Positions 47,298 to 59,181 of a DNA stretch of 64,000 nt are shown piece after piece (position 1 is the stretch's first letter; each line of letters begins with the position of its first letter). This stretch comes from Devosia faecipullorum. GTDB lineage: Bacteria > Pseudomonadota > Alphaproteobacteria > Rhizobiales > Devosiaceae. A program made the translations under genes and the position numbers. The stretch spans positions 1 to 64,000 of the forward strand of contig NZ_JACDXV010000006.1 in the NCBI RefSeq assembly GCF_015158295.1, given 5' to 3'. The notes beneath the pieces were generated by a model. It did not search any database and was not told the DNA's origin. It saw nothing but the letters and a program-made list of their open reading frames with translations.

Positions 47298-47351
47298 GAC
47301 AATGGAGCAGAGCACGCCCTTCTTGGCCGGGCGCGCAGGGGGCGTCGCGTT

Positions 47352-47627
47352 TTAATGCGCCGCGTGGCTTACCGGGCTTGGCACAGGCAAAGTTTCAGCG
47401 ACCGACACGACAAAATCATAGGTCTTGCGGCTCTCCATGATCGCCATGTCGATGTCGCCATCTTTGAGATTGTCAATCAGGGCTTCTCGCGCTTCCGCCG
47501 CGGCGGCCTTGCCGGCGCTGTCTTCGATCCGCTGAAGCAGAAAGGCCATCGACAAATAGAGCGCGTTGACGACGATCTTCATTTCCTCAACTGGCGCCCC
47601 GGCACGAATTTCACTGGTATCGAGCAT
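47352..47627 (-). CDS. Small hypothetical protein
   Basis: 91 aa from ATG 47627, with AGGAG 6 bases upstream. Predominantly helical (VVNALYLSMAFLLQRIED, AAAEAREALIDNLKDGDIDMAI), no signal peptide or known motif; the ILxLAFLLQRIE stretch could be an amphipathic dimerisation helix. Unrecognised family. Standing alone between convergent and divergent neighbours. Confidence 0.6.
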   Translation of the reverse strand: MLDTSEIRAGAPVEEMKIVVNALYLSMAFLLQRIEDSAGKAAAAEAREALIDNLKDGDIDMAIMESRKTYDFVVSVAETLPVPSPVSHAAH

Positions 47628-48359
47628 TTCAAGCTCCTCATGCTTTGACTCTAGCTGCAATGATGCCCGGGAGACATTCGTTCCATTTCGCCCCCTCAAC
47701 CAGCCGCGCTGCGAAGGACATGCGTCTCCAAGCCCCCATCCAACCACTCCTGCGCTTCAAAAAGACACCGAGTCCCAGCGGGCTCACAAACACTCTCACC
47801 CTCGCTCGTCACCCTCGGGCTTGCGTGAACTGAACCAAGACTTATCCCCTCTATCCCCCTCCCCCGAAACCTCAGGCACATTGTCCGCACTCCTGCACAG
47901 GCTGCGCGGTCGCGACGAACAATCGGTGTGGGGGACCGGATGGAGAAGGGGTCGCCTTTCTTCCGTTCGCGCGAATGGACGGACCCCCGGTACTCTCCCC
48001 GGGGAACCATGTCGGGCCCTTCCGGCTGCACCGGATCGGCAGCTGCCACGTCGCCAGCAGGGCGAAGACGAAGCAGTCCCTCATGGATCGGAGCGGACGT
48101 AATTCCGCCGGACCCAGCGCGTTGAACGAGCCGCCGGTGCGTGGGGCGAGGTTTTCCTCAACCTATACCTTTGCCGGACCACCGGCACCGAGGCGAATTT
48201 CGCCCCACGCCGCAGCTTCGAGTTGTGCGGCGAAGCCGACATATCGGTCCGGTGGACCGATATGAACGAGAAGGCCATGAGCGCCAAGCGCGAATGGCAG
48301 TCTCTCTCCACAGCAAACCCGGAGGCGCCTCGCCGTCCGGCGTTTTGTCATGCCGGCGG
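47628..48359. other. 732-bp region without a convincing gene
   Basis: No frame has a good start with ribosome-binding site. Frame 48103-48363 on the plus strand is open for 86 codons (SFELCGEADISVRWTDMNEK in the middle) and has protein-like composition but no ATG before 48262; it ends inside the 3' end of the convergent oxidoreductase gene. The stretch 47640-47900 is C/T-rich. A perfect palindrome lies at 48240-48264. Possible decayed gene or non-coding RNA locus. Confidence 0.4.
48240..48264. repeat. Perfect 11-bp inverted repeat, 3-base loop
   Basis: CATATCGGTCC (48240-48250) and GGACCGATATG (48254-48264) around GGT. No U-run follows on either strand within a few bases, so a terminator is unlikely; a DNA operator or RNA hairpin is possible. 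Confidence 0.6.
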
Positions 48360-49394
48360 CTAGACCTCCACCCGCCTTCCCTCCCGGCCCGAGCGGACAA
48401 GCGCATCGATCAGCCGGTGCACATTGAGGGCGGTATGGCCGGTCGATCGCGGCTGGCGATCCTCGCGGATTGCCGCGACAAAATCCTCGATCTGGGCCTG
48501 ATGCCAATCGAAGGGAAAGGCCATGGGGTTGGCGCCTCCTCCGGAATTGCTGGCTTCGCCCACGATTTCGTTGCGCCCGTCCATCCAGTGCAGCGTCAGG
48601 CTGCCGCCGGTGAGAACGGCGCTGGCCTGTTCGAAATTGAGCGTCAGGCTTTCCGCCGCACCGGGGAAATTGGCGGTGCTGGCCATCAGCGCCCCGACCG
48701 CGCCATTGGCGAATTCCAAACCGCCGGCGACGAAATCCTCGGCCTCCATCTCATGGAGGGCCGTGGTCGCCGACAGAGCCGTGACCGCCTTCACCGGCCC
48801 GGTCAGGCTCAGCATCAGGTCCAGCGAATGGATCGCCTGGGTGATGAGGACGCCGCCGCCATCCTGGGCAAAGGTGCCGCGCCCCGGCTTGTCGTAATAG
48901 CCCTGTTGCGGCCGCCACCAGGGCACAACCAGATGCGCGGCGCACAGCCGGCCCAGGCCGCCGCCCCGCACCGTGTCGGCCAGGGCAAGGGACGCCGCCC
49001 GGAAACGATGCTGGAAAATGATGCCGAGCTTCACCCCGCCCTCGTCGCACAGCTGGACGATGCGCTCGGCGGCTGCGGTCGAGCGTTCGACCGGCTTTTC
49101 CATCAGCACATGCTTGCCGGACTTGACGGCGGCTGCCACGATGTCCTCGCGGGCATTGGGCGGGGTGAGCACCAGAATGGCCTCAATGGCCGGATCGGCC
49201 AGCAGCGCCTCGTAGCTTGCGGCCATTGGGAAATCATATTGGGTGCAGAAGCGCTCAAGCTCCTCCCTGTTCCGCCGCCATACCCCCCGAACATCGACAA
49301 GGTCGCGCAGCGCATTCAGCGCCAGGGCATGGGGCTTGGCCCCCATGCCCGCTCCGACCACACCCAGTCCGAACCATGCCTGTTCATCCGTCAT
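48360..49394 (-). CDS. Gfo/Idh/MocA-family oxidoreductase
   Basis: 344 aa. Rossmann domain GLGVVGAGMGAKPHALAL near residues 8-25, EKP motif in HVLMEKPVER near 95, and C-terminal domain with GGGVLITQAIHSLDLML. Fourth member of the family in this window. It stands alone, divergent from the SIMPL-domain gene, with no transporter adjacent. Substrate unknown. Confidence 0.88.
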   Translation of the reverse strand: MTDEQAWFGLGVVGAGMGAKPHALALNALRDLVDVRGVWRRNREELERFCTQYDFPMAASYEALLADPAIEAILVLTPPNAREDIVAAAVKSGKHVLMEKPVERSTAAAERIVQLCDEGGVKLGIIFQHRFRAASLALADTVRGGGLGRLCAAHLVVPWWRPQQGYYDKPGRGTFAQDGGGVLITQAIHSLDLMLSLTGPVKAVTALSATTALHEMEAEDFVAGGLEFANGAVGALMASTANFPGAAESLTLNFEQASAVLTGGSLTLHWMDGRNEIVGEASNSGGGANPMAFPFDWHQAQIEDFVAAIREDRQPRSTGHTALNVHRLIDALVRSGREGRRVEV

Positions 49395-49474
49395 TCAGCC
49401 GCTTCCTTCTATGCCTTCACCGCGCTATCGTCGCGGCGTTCCATCCCCGGCAGGGGCATCATGAGGGAATTAAC

Positions 49475-50200
49475 ATGAAATTCGTGGGTGTTGTTGCAGC
49501 GCTTCTGCTGGGGGCCGGCATTGCGCTGGCCGGCTGGTTCGTCGGCACGTCGCTGGTGGAGAGCAGGCAGCCCTTGCGCACGGTGACGGTCAAGGGCTTG
49601 TCGGAACGCGCCGTGCAGGCCGATCTCGGATTCTGGCCGATCCGGTTCGTGGCCACCGGGCCGAGCCTGGAGGCCGCGCGGGCCAGCCTGGAAAATTCGG
49701 AAAGCGCCGTCCGCAGCTTCCTCGATGCGCGCGGCTTCTCGGAAGATGAAATCCAGGTCCAGAACGTCTTGGTCGAGGACCGGGCCGCCGGCTACAATTC
49801 ATCCTCGATGAACGACGATTATCGGTTCGTTTTGACTGAAGACATGCTGGTGACCACGTCGAAGGTGAGCGAACTGGCCGATGCCAGCCGTTCGGTTGCC
49901 GACCTGTTGCGCCAGGGCGTGGTGTTCTCCTCGGACAGCTACAGCGCCGGCGCCTCGTTCGTCTTTACCAATATCAACGACCTCAAGAGCGAGATGCTGA
50001 CCGAAGCGACCACCCGCGCCAAGGAAACGGCGGCCCAGTTCGCCACTGAATCAGGCGCCCGGGTCGGCGATATCCAGAGCGCCAATCAGGGCGTGTTCGA
50101 AATCCTGCCCGCCGTGGACATTCCCAATGACCGGCCGGAAAAGCAGATCGACAAGAAGGTCCGCGTGGTGACGACGATCACCTATTTCCTGGTGGATTGA
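49475..50200 (+). CDS. SIMPL-domain (YggE-like) envelope protein
   Basis: 241 aa. One N-terminal hydrophobic helix (residues 3-25) that is a signal anchor or uncleaved signal, then the SIMPL/DUF541 domain (VTVKGLSERAVQADLGFWPI, AIKSEMLTEATTRAKETAAQ-like repeat with DLKSEML). GAGGGA before ATG 49475 selects this start. Homologues reduce oxidative stress effects or form oligomeric rings in the periplasm; mechanism not known. Confidence 0.88.
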   Translation: MKFVGVVAALLLGAGIALAGWFVGTSLVESRQPLRTVTVKGLSERAVQADLGFWPIRFVATGPSLEAARASLENSESAVRSFLDARGFSEDEIQVQNVLVEDRAAGYNSSSMNDDYRFVLTEDMLVTTSKVSELADASRSVADLLRQGVVFSSDSYSAGASFVFTNINDLKSEMLTEATTRAKETAAQFATESGARVGDIQSANQGVFEILPAVDIPNDRPEKQIDKKVRVVTTITYFLVD

Positions 50201-50222
50201 CACCAATAGGGCGTGCGGGGCA

Positions 50223-52883
50223 CTACCCCGCGCGCCGCCAGTCCTCCCCGGCGACGAAGGCTGCAAAGGCTTCGGAACTCATCGGCCGGGCAAAGGCATA
50301 GCCCTGCAGGATGTCGCAGCCCAGATCGGCGAGAATATGGGCATGCTCCATGGTCTCGACGCCTTCGGCGACGATCTCGATATCCATGCTCTTGCCGATA
50401 TCGACGATGGAAGCCACGAGCTGGCGCTGCGCCGGTTCATCAAGGATCGGATTGACCAATTGCCGGTCGATCTTGAGCCGGCGCGGATGCAGTTTCTGCA
50501 GCGAGACGATGGAGGCATAGCCAGTGCCGAAATCATCGATCTCCACGTCGATCCCCATATCCTTGATCTGGTCGATGTTCCAGGCGACCAGACCGTCGTT
50601 TTCATCAAGATAGATCGATTCCACCAATTCAAAGGCCAGCCGGCCCCGCGGCAGGTCCAGTCGTCGGAGCGCGGCGACCAGCCCTTCGTCATTGAGCCGT
50701 CTCAGCGAAACATTGACCGAAACGCGGGGCACGACGAGCCCCATTTGCTCCCAGCGCCGCAAGTCGGCCAGCGTCTGGTCCAGCACGATCTCGTCGATCT
50801 GGGCCATGACATTGAGCTCTTCGGCGACGGCCATGAAGCTGTCGGGGGTCTTTATGCCCTCGGCAGGATGCTGCCAACGCGCCAGGGCCTCGACACCAAC
50901 GAGATCGAGCGTCTGTGCAGCGAATTGGGGCTGGTAATAGGCAAGGAACGCGCTCTCATCGAGCGCCGTCAGCACCTCATCGGCGGTCCGCTTGGTGCGA
51001 ACCACTTCCGCCTGCAACGCTTCGGAGAAAAATTCATAGCGATTGCGGCCCCTGGCCTTGGCGCGATATAGGGCGATGTCGGCATTGATCAGCAATTGCT
51101 TGACGTCGGTGCTGGAAGTCCGGCTAACCGCCACCCCGATGCTGACACCGAAGCGGCATTCATGCCCTTCATGGCTGGCTGGCTTGCGCATGTCCCGAAC
51201 GATGCGATCCGCCATCAGATCGAGCCGCTCATCACTGGCCCCGGCAGTGGAGACGATGACGAATTCATCACCGCCAATGCGTGCGACGAAATCAGTTCCC
51301 CGGCAATGCGTGCGCAGAACCCGACTGGCATGGACCAACATGGCATCGCCGGCGGCGTGGCCGAGTGTGTCATTGATCTGCTTGAACCGGTCCAGATCGA
51401 TATGCAGCAGCGCGATCGAGCCGCTGCCGAAATAGCCATCTTCGGCGTGGCGGGAGAGGAAATCGTCAAGATAGCGGCGATTGGGCAGGCCGGTCAGGCT
51501 GTCGTGCAGGGCATTGTGCTCGATGCGGCTGCGGGCCAGTTCCAGTTCACTGGCCCGGGCCTCGGCCTGGCGCTTGGCGAGCCGCAGGTCTTTGTTCAGC
51601 AGAATATCGGCCGTGACGTCCCAATTGACGCCGATGACCTTGTCGGGCTGTCCCGCCTCGGAAAACATGGCTGCGATCGAGCGGACATAGCGATAGCTTC
51701 CATCCGGCAGGACCACGCGGTAGTCGGATTCATAGCGTCCACCGGCGGCCATGAAGCGGAAATCGGCATCGGCACGGTCCCGGTCCTCCGGATGAACCTT
51801 CTCACGCCAATGATCATGGCTGCGCGGACTATTGTCGGGGGGGAGCCCATAAAGTTCGTTGGTGCGTGAATCCCAGATCTCGAAACCGGTGGCGGGGTCC
51901 ATCTCCCAGACGCCGACTTTGGAGACATCCAGCGCCAGGTTGAAACGCTTGGTCAGCTTGGCAAGTTCGGCCTCGCGGCGGGCCAGCTCACGGATATGGT
52001 TGTGCCGCTGCCCGATCATGCGGCCTGTCAGCACTATGGGAAAAAGAATAAACCCGCCGGCCACCAGAATGGCGGCCCGCAGCGCCCAGATCAAGCCGGG
52101 ATTAGGCAGCCAGCCGGTGGAGGGGACCGCCGCGATCTGCCATTGCCCCGAGGGCAGGACCACATCGACGGTAACCGGCTGCCTGCCGGACAGATCGGGG
52201 CCGTAGAAGCGCTGGCCATCGCCACCCAGTCCATCGACGCCGGTAATGGAAATATCGAGATCCAGAGCCGTATGGGTCAGACCGCTGGCCGAATAAAGAC
52301 GATCCACATCCACCACGGCGGCGACCAATCCCCAGAAATGGCGATTCTCGCCTTCCCCGGCATAGACCGGGAAGCGCCCGACGATGCCCTTGCCGCCCTG
52401 AACCAGATCGACCGGACCAGCGATGTTGAGCTGGCCGGTGGCCAGAACCTGTTCGACCGCCGGCCATTGGCCGGGCGTGGCGCGATAATCCAGACCAATG
52501 GCGCGCTCATTGCCGCTCAGAGGATAGGTCATGCGGATGACCAGGTCAGGCGCCGCCGCAACCGAGCGCAATTGACTGTCGGCCTCGAAGAGATTGCGCA
52601 CCAAGGTATCATAGCGCGCCTGATCCATGTCCGGCTCGGTGCTGATGGTAGAGACCAGCCCTTTGATCAATTGGATATTGCTGGCGATATTGCCTTCCAG
52701 CTTGGCCCGGATCACGGAAATCTCGGCCAGCGTCTCGGCGCGCATGCGGCTTTCGGCAAGCTGCAAATTCTGCCGGTCAAGCAGCACGCCAGCCACCAGG
52801 ATCAAACACAAGGCCACCAGAACCGGGCCCAGCATGGTGCGCCGCCAGTCTGCGCGGTGTCTGTCGCTACCGGATTCGGACAT
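50223..52883 (-). CDS. Membrane CHASE-PAS-GGDEF-EAL c-di-GMP turnover protein
   Basis: 886 aa from ATG 52883. Membrane segment near residues 18-38, a periplasmic CHASE domain (about 60-240, with GLDYRATPGQWP), a second segment near 268-290, a PAS fold (about 315-440, WEMDPATGFEIWD), GGDEF (ARIGGDEFVIV) and EAL (GVEALARW). Both catalytic motifs look intact: EAL with DDFGTGYASI, LKID and EGVET. It may make and break cyclic di-GMP in response to an external ligand. Downstream of mce by 132 bases, probably independent. Confidence 0.92.
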   Translation of the reverse strand: MSESGSDRHRADWRRTMLGPVLVALCLILVAGVLLDRQNLQLAESRMRAETLAEISVIRAKLEGNIASNIQLIKGLVSTISTEPDMDQARYDTLVRNLFEADSQLRSVAAAPDLVIRMTYPLSGNERAIGLDYRATPGQWPAVEQVLATGQLNIAGPVDLVQGGKGIVGRFPVYAGEGENRHFWGLVAAVVDVDRLYSASGLTHTALDLDISITGVDGLGGDGQRFYGPDLSGRQPVTVDVVLPSGQWQIAAVPSTGWLPNPGLIWALRAAILVAGGFILFPIVLTGRMIGQRHNHIRELARREAELAKLTKRFNLALDVSKVGVWEMDPATGFEIWDSRTNELYGLPPDNSPRSHDHWREKVHPEDRDRADADFRFMAAGGRYESDYRVVLPDGSYRYVRSIAAMFSEAGQPDKVIGVNWDVTADILLNKDLRLAKRQAEARASELELARSRIEHNALHDSLTGLPNRRYLDDFLSRHAEDGYFGSGSIALLHIDLDRFKQINDTLGHAAGDAMLVHASRVLRTHCRGTDFVARIGGDEFVIVSTAGASDERLDLMADRIVRDMRKPASHEGHECRFGVSIGVAVSRTSSTDVKQLLINADIALYRAKARGRNRYEFFSEALQAEVVRTKRTADEVLTALDESAFLAYYQPQFAAQTLDLVGVEALARWQHPAEGIKTPDSFMAVAEELNVMAQIDEIVLDQTLADLRRWEQMGLVVPRVSVNVSLRRLNDEGLVAALRRLDLPRGRLAFELVESIYLDENDGLVAWNIDQIKDMGIDVEIDDFGTGYASIVSLQKLHPRRLKIDRQLVNPILDEPAQRQLVASIVDIGKSMDIEIVAEGVETMEHAHILADLGCDILQGYAFARPMSSEAFAAFVAGEDWRRAG

Positions 52884-53015
52884 TCTGTCGCCTGTGCGAG
52901 CCAACGGCTCTCCCCCTGTTCAGCGACGAATATTATGCGGCAGAAATTGACGAGTGCCTTACCGAGGGCCTCAAGTGTCTTTTTGGTAAATGGGGAGGAA
53001 ATTCGAGGCCGAATA

Positions 53016-53426
53016 TTATTCCCCCATCTCCTCAAGCTCAATTAAGGTGCCGTCGAAATCTTTGGGATGGAGGAAAATCACCGGCCGGCCATGCGCCCCT
53101 ATCCTGGGTTTGCCATCGCCCAGGACTCTCGCGCCATCCTGGCGCAATTTGACGATTGCAGCGTCAATGTCGGGCACCTCGAAACAGATATGATGCATCC
53201 CTCCGACCGGGTTCTTGGCGAGAAAGGCCGCTATGGGGGAATCCGCGCCCAAGGGCTCGAGCAATTCGATCTTGGTGTTGCCCACATCGATGAACACCAC
53301 CGTGACCCCATGATCGGGCAGGATCTGTGGCGACCCGGTTTCGGCGCCGAGCTGGTCGCGATATTTCGCGGCGGCGGCGGTGAGGTCAGGCACGGCAATG
53401 GCAATGTGATTGAGACGGCCGATCAT
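53016..53426 (-). CDS. mce: Methylmalonyl-CoA epimerase
   Basis: 136 aa VOC-fold enzyme converting (S)- to (R)-methylmalonyl-CoA. Metal ligands are seen as H in [12 protein letters not shown] (H7), H in [11 protein letters not shown] (about 80) and the C-terminal glutamate in GTLIELEE (about 132). The ATG overlaps the mutase stop (ATGA at 53423-53426). Last gene of the propionate operon. Confidence 0.93.
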   Translation of the reverse strand: MIGRLNHIAIAVPDLTAAAAKYRDQLGAETGSPQILPDHGVTVVFIDVGNTKIELLEPLGADSPIAAFLAKNPVGGMHHICFEVPDIDAAIVKLRQDGARVLGDGKPRIGAHGRPVIFLHPKDFDGTLIELEEMGE

Positions 53427-55533
53427 CTGTTGGAGAGCCTTCCCTCGATCTCGTTAAGCACGGAAAAAGCCGCGTCGAGCACATTGGTGCCGGGGCCAAA
53501 AATGGCGGCGACGCCGGCCTCGTAGAGGAAGTCATAATCCGGTTCGGGGATGACGCCGCCGACGATGACGGTCACGTCTCCCAGTCCCCGGGCCTTCAAC
53601 GCCTCGACCAGTTCGGGCACCAGCGTCTTGTGGCCCGCCGCGAGTGAGGACACGCCCACTGCATCGACCTTGAATTCGTCGGCATGGGCAGCGACTTCCG
53701 GGGCGGTTTCGAACAGGTCGCCCATATGGACGGTGAAGCCCAGATCGGCAAAGGCCGAAGCGATGATCTTGGCGCCGCGATCATGACCATCCTGACCCAT
53801 CTTGGCGATGAAGATGGCCGGCTCCCGGCCCCGCGACGCCTTGAACGCGGCAATGCGATCCGAGACGGACTTGAGCTGGGGGTCGTCGCCATAGCCCTCG
53901 GCATAGACGCCCGAAATCACTCGGGTAACGGCCCGATGGCGACCGAACACGTCTTCCATGGCCGAAGAAATTTCGCCCAGCGTGGCGCGAGCCCGCGCTG
54001 CCTCGATGGCTGCTTCCAAAAGATTGCCTTCATCCTTGGCCGCATATTCGCGCAGGGCGGCGAGCATGGACTGGCACTTCTCCTCGTCGCGTGTCGCCCG
54101 AATATGCTGCAATTGCGCCACCTGTTCGGCGCGCACCATGGCATTGTCGATCTCGCGAACTTCGATCTCGTCCTCGACATCAAGCCGGTAGCGGTTGACG
54201 CCGACGATCACGTCCTCGCCACGGTCCACCCGGGCCTGACGCAAGGCGGCGGCCTTCTCGATGGCCATTTTCGGCGCGCCGGTATTGACGAAGGCGGTCA
54301 TGCCGCCCTGGGCTTCGGCTTCTTCGATCAGGGCACGGGCGCCGTTGACCAATTCAGCAGTCAGCGCTTCGACATAATAGGAGCCGCCCAGCGGATCGAC
54401 CACGTCGGTAATGCGGCTTTCATGCTGAAGGATGAGTTGGGTATTGCGGGCGATACGGCTCGAAAATTCGGTGGGCAGCGCGATGGCTTCGTCGAAGGAG
54501 TTGGTATGCAGGCTCTGCGTGCCGCCCAGCGTTGCTGCCAAAGCTTCGATCGTGGTGCGGATGACGTTGTTATGCGGGTCTTGTTCGGTCAGCGACACGC
54601 CCGAGGTCTGGCAATGGGTGCGCAGCATCTTGGAGCGCGGATCCCTGGCCCCCAGCGCCGTCATGATCTCGCTCCAGAGCTGGCGGGCGGCGCGGAGCTT
54701 GCTGGCTTCGAGAAAGAAGTTCATGCCGATGCCGAAAAAGAAACTGAGGCGCCCGGCAAAGGCGTCGATGTCGAGCCCCTTGCGCTGGGCGGCGCGGACA
54801 TATTCCATGCCATCGGCCAGGGTATAGGCCAGCTCCTGCACCGCGTCGGCCCCGGCCTCGTGCATATGATAGCCGGAAATGGAGATCGAATTGAACTTGG
54901 GCATGTGGCGGGCCGTATGGGCGATGATGTCGCCGATGATCCGCATGCTGGGTTCGGGCGGATAGATATAGGTGTTGCGGACCATGAACTCCTTGAGAAT
55001 GTCGTTCTGAATGGTCCCCTCCAATTGCTCCTGCCTGACGCCCTGCTCCTCGGCCGCGACCACGAACATGGCCAGGACCGGAATGACCGCGCCATTCATG
55101 GTCATGGACACGCTCATCTGATCGAGCGGAATGCCGTCGAACAGCACTTTCATATCCTCGACCGAGTCGATGGCGACCCCGGCCTTGCCGACATCACCGA
55201 CGACGCGGGGATGGTCGCTGTCATAGCCGCGATGGGTGGCCAGATCGAAGGCCACGGAGAGCCCCTTCTGCCCCTTCTGCAAGGCCGCACGATAAAAGGC
55301 ATTGGATTCGCGGGCGGTCGAGAAGCCGGCATATTGGCGGATGGTCCAGGGCCGGTTGGCATACATGGTGGCCCGTACGCCGCGAGTAAACGGCTCGACG
55401 CCCGGGATTTCGCCGCCCTCGCCGAGATAGACCGGGCTGACCTTGATGCCACCATAGTCACGATCCAGCGCGGACAGTGGCGTGTCACGGAGTTCCTTCT
55501 GGGCGAGCTTGGCCCATTTCTCATGACCGCTCA

Positions 55534-55534
<1 letters not shown>
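53423..55534 (-). CDS. mcm: Methylmalonyl-CoA mutase
   Basis: 703 aa, single-chain adenosylcobalamin enzyme. The N-terminal barrel has [14 protein letters not shown] and the C-terminal B12 domain has DGHDRG (H584 as lower cobalt ligand), SSLAAGH and VIVGGVIP. It isomerises (R)-methylmalonyl-CoA to succinyl-CoA. ATG 55534 overlaps the pccA stop (TGATG); a GTG one codon earlier is also in frame. Cobalamin is required, but no B12 gene or riboswitch is visible here. Confidence 0.94.
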
Positions 55535-57516
<1,982 letters not shown>

Positions 57517-57526
57517 GAGCCTCTCC

Positions 57527-59059
57527 TCACAGCGGAATGTTGTCGTGCTTCTTCTTCGGCCCCTGAACCGCCTTGTGGCGCAGGGTGGAGAAGGCACGGA
57601 TGACGCGGCGTCGGGTGCCATGAGGCATGATGACGTCGTCGATGAAGCCGCGCTCAGCGGCGACGAAGGGATTGGCGAAGCGGGCCTCGTAATCGGCCGT
57701 GCGCCGGGCGATCTTGTCCTTGTCGCCCAGTTCCGAGCGGTAGAGAATTTCGGTCGCGCCCTTGGCGCCCATGACGGCGATTTCGGCGCTGGGCCAGGCA
57801 TAATTGACGTCGGCCTTGATGTGCTTGCTCGCCATCACGTCATAGGCGCCGCCATAGGCCTTGCGAGTAATGACCGTGACCAACGGCACGCTGGCCTCGG
57901 AATAGGCAAAGAGCAGCTTGGCGCCATGCTTGATGATGCCACCATATTCCTGCGCCACGCCGGGCAGGAAGCCGGGCACGTCCACGAAGGTCAGGATCGG
58001 GATTTCGAAGCTGTCGCAGAAGCGGATGAACCGCGCCGCCTTCTTCGAGGCATTGATGTCGAGGCACCCGGCCAGGACCAGGGGCTGATTGGCGACGACG
58101 CCGATTGTGTTGCCGTCGAGCCGGATGAAGCCGCACAAAATATTGCCGGCGTGATCCTTCTGGATTTCCAGAAACTCCCCCTCGTCGGCGACGGTGGTGA
58201 TGACCTCGCGCATGTCATAGGGCTTGTTAGCGCTGTCGGGAATGATGGTATCGAGCTTGTCGTCGCGTCGGTCGATCGGATCGTGGGTGGGCAGACGCGG
58301 CGGCTTCTGCCCAGCCGCCAGCGGCAGATAGGAAAAGAGCCGCCGCACTTCGAGCAGCGTTTCGATGTCATTGGCAAAGGCCGCGTCGGCCACCGAGGAA
58401 ATCCTCGTATGCGTCGAGGCGCCGCCCAATTCCTCCTGCGTCACGATTTCATTGGTGACGGTCTTGACCACATCGGGGCCGGTGACGAACATGTAGCTCG
58501 AATCCTCCACCATATAGATGAAGTCGGTCATGGCGGGGGAATAGACCGCGCCGCCGGCACAGGGCCCCATGATCACCGAGATTTGCGGCACCGCGCCCGA
58601 GGCCTGCACATTGCGCCAGAACACGTCGGCATAGCCGCCGAGCGCTGCCACGCCTTCCTGAATACGCGCGCCGCCGCTGTCGTTGAGCCCGATCACCGGC
58701 GCGCCATTCTGCATGGCGAGATCCATGATCTTGCAGATCTTTTGCGCATGGGTTTCGCTGAGCGAGCCGCCGAAGACGGTGAAATCCTGGGAAAAGACAT
58801 AGACCAGCCGACCATCGATGGTTCCCCAGCCGGTCACCACGCCATCGCCGGCAATGATCGTCTCATCCATGCCGAAATCGCGGGCGCGATGGGTGACGAA
58901 CATGTCGTATTCTTCGAACGAGCCCGGATCGAGCAGCACGTCGAGGCGTTCACGAGCCGTGAGCTTGCCCTTGCCGTGCTGGATGTCGATGCGCCGCTGC
59001 CCACCACCCAGCCGCGCCTCTTCGCGCTTGTCTTCAAGGGCGGAAATGATGTCCTGCAT
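57527..59059 (-). CDS. pccB: Propionyl-CoA carboxylase, carboxyltransferase (beta) subunit
   Basis: 510 aa crotonase-fold carboxyltransferase: [20 protein letters not shown] at about 30-50, GGARIQEGV oxyanion region at about 150, and GGAYDVM in the C-terminal half. GGGAGA lies before ATG 59059. It transfers the carboxyl group from biotin to propionyl-CoA. First gene of the propionate operon and divergent from the regulator; the inverted-repeat operator is 78-119 bases upstream. Confidence 0.94.
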   Translation of the reverse strand: MQDIISALEDKREEARLGGGQRRIDIQHGKGKLTARERLDVLLDPGSFEEYDMFVTHRARDFGMDETIIAGDGVVTGWGTIDGRLVYVFSQDFTVFGGSLSETHAQKICKIMDLAMQNGAPVIGLNDSGGARIQEGVAALGGYADVFWRNVQASGAVPQISVIMGPCAGGAVYSPAMTDFIYMVEDSSYMFVTGPDVVKTVTNEIVTQEELGGASTHTRISSVADAAFANDIETLLEVRRLFSYLPLAAGQKPPRLPTHDPIDRRDDKLDTIIPDSANKPYDMREVITTVADEGEFLEIQKDHAGNILCGFIRLDGNTIGVVANQPLVLAGCLDINASKKAARFIRFCDSFEIPILTFVDVPGFLPGVAQEYGGIIKHGAKLLFAYSEASVPLVTVITRKAYGGAYDVMASKHIKADVNYAWPSAEIAVMGAKGATEILYRSELGDKDKIARRTADYEARFANPFVAAERGFIDDVIMPHGTRRRVIRAFSTLRHKAVQGPKKKHDNIPL

Positions 59060-59136
59060 GCGCGATCTCCCGGATTGACCTGTGTGACTTTACCCTTGGC
59101 GGGCCAAGCCCCCAAGACAGGAAAGCGCGGAGCTGC

Positions 59137-59178
59137 TACAATCACACAAAACTTGATCTGTAAATTTGTGAGATTGTA
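59137..59178. promoter_or_regulatory. Long inverted-repeat operator between pccB and its regulator
   Basis: TACAATCACACAAA (59137-59150) and TTTGTGAGATTGTA (59165-59178) are reverse complements at 13 of 14 positions, spaced by 14 bases. It ends four bases before the regulator's TTG start, so binding would directly repress the regulator and could control pccB. The centre also contains a direct repeat-like GATCTGTAAA/GATTGTAAA. Confidence 0.7.
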
Positions 59179-59181
59179 AAC

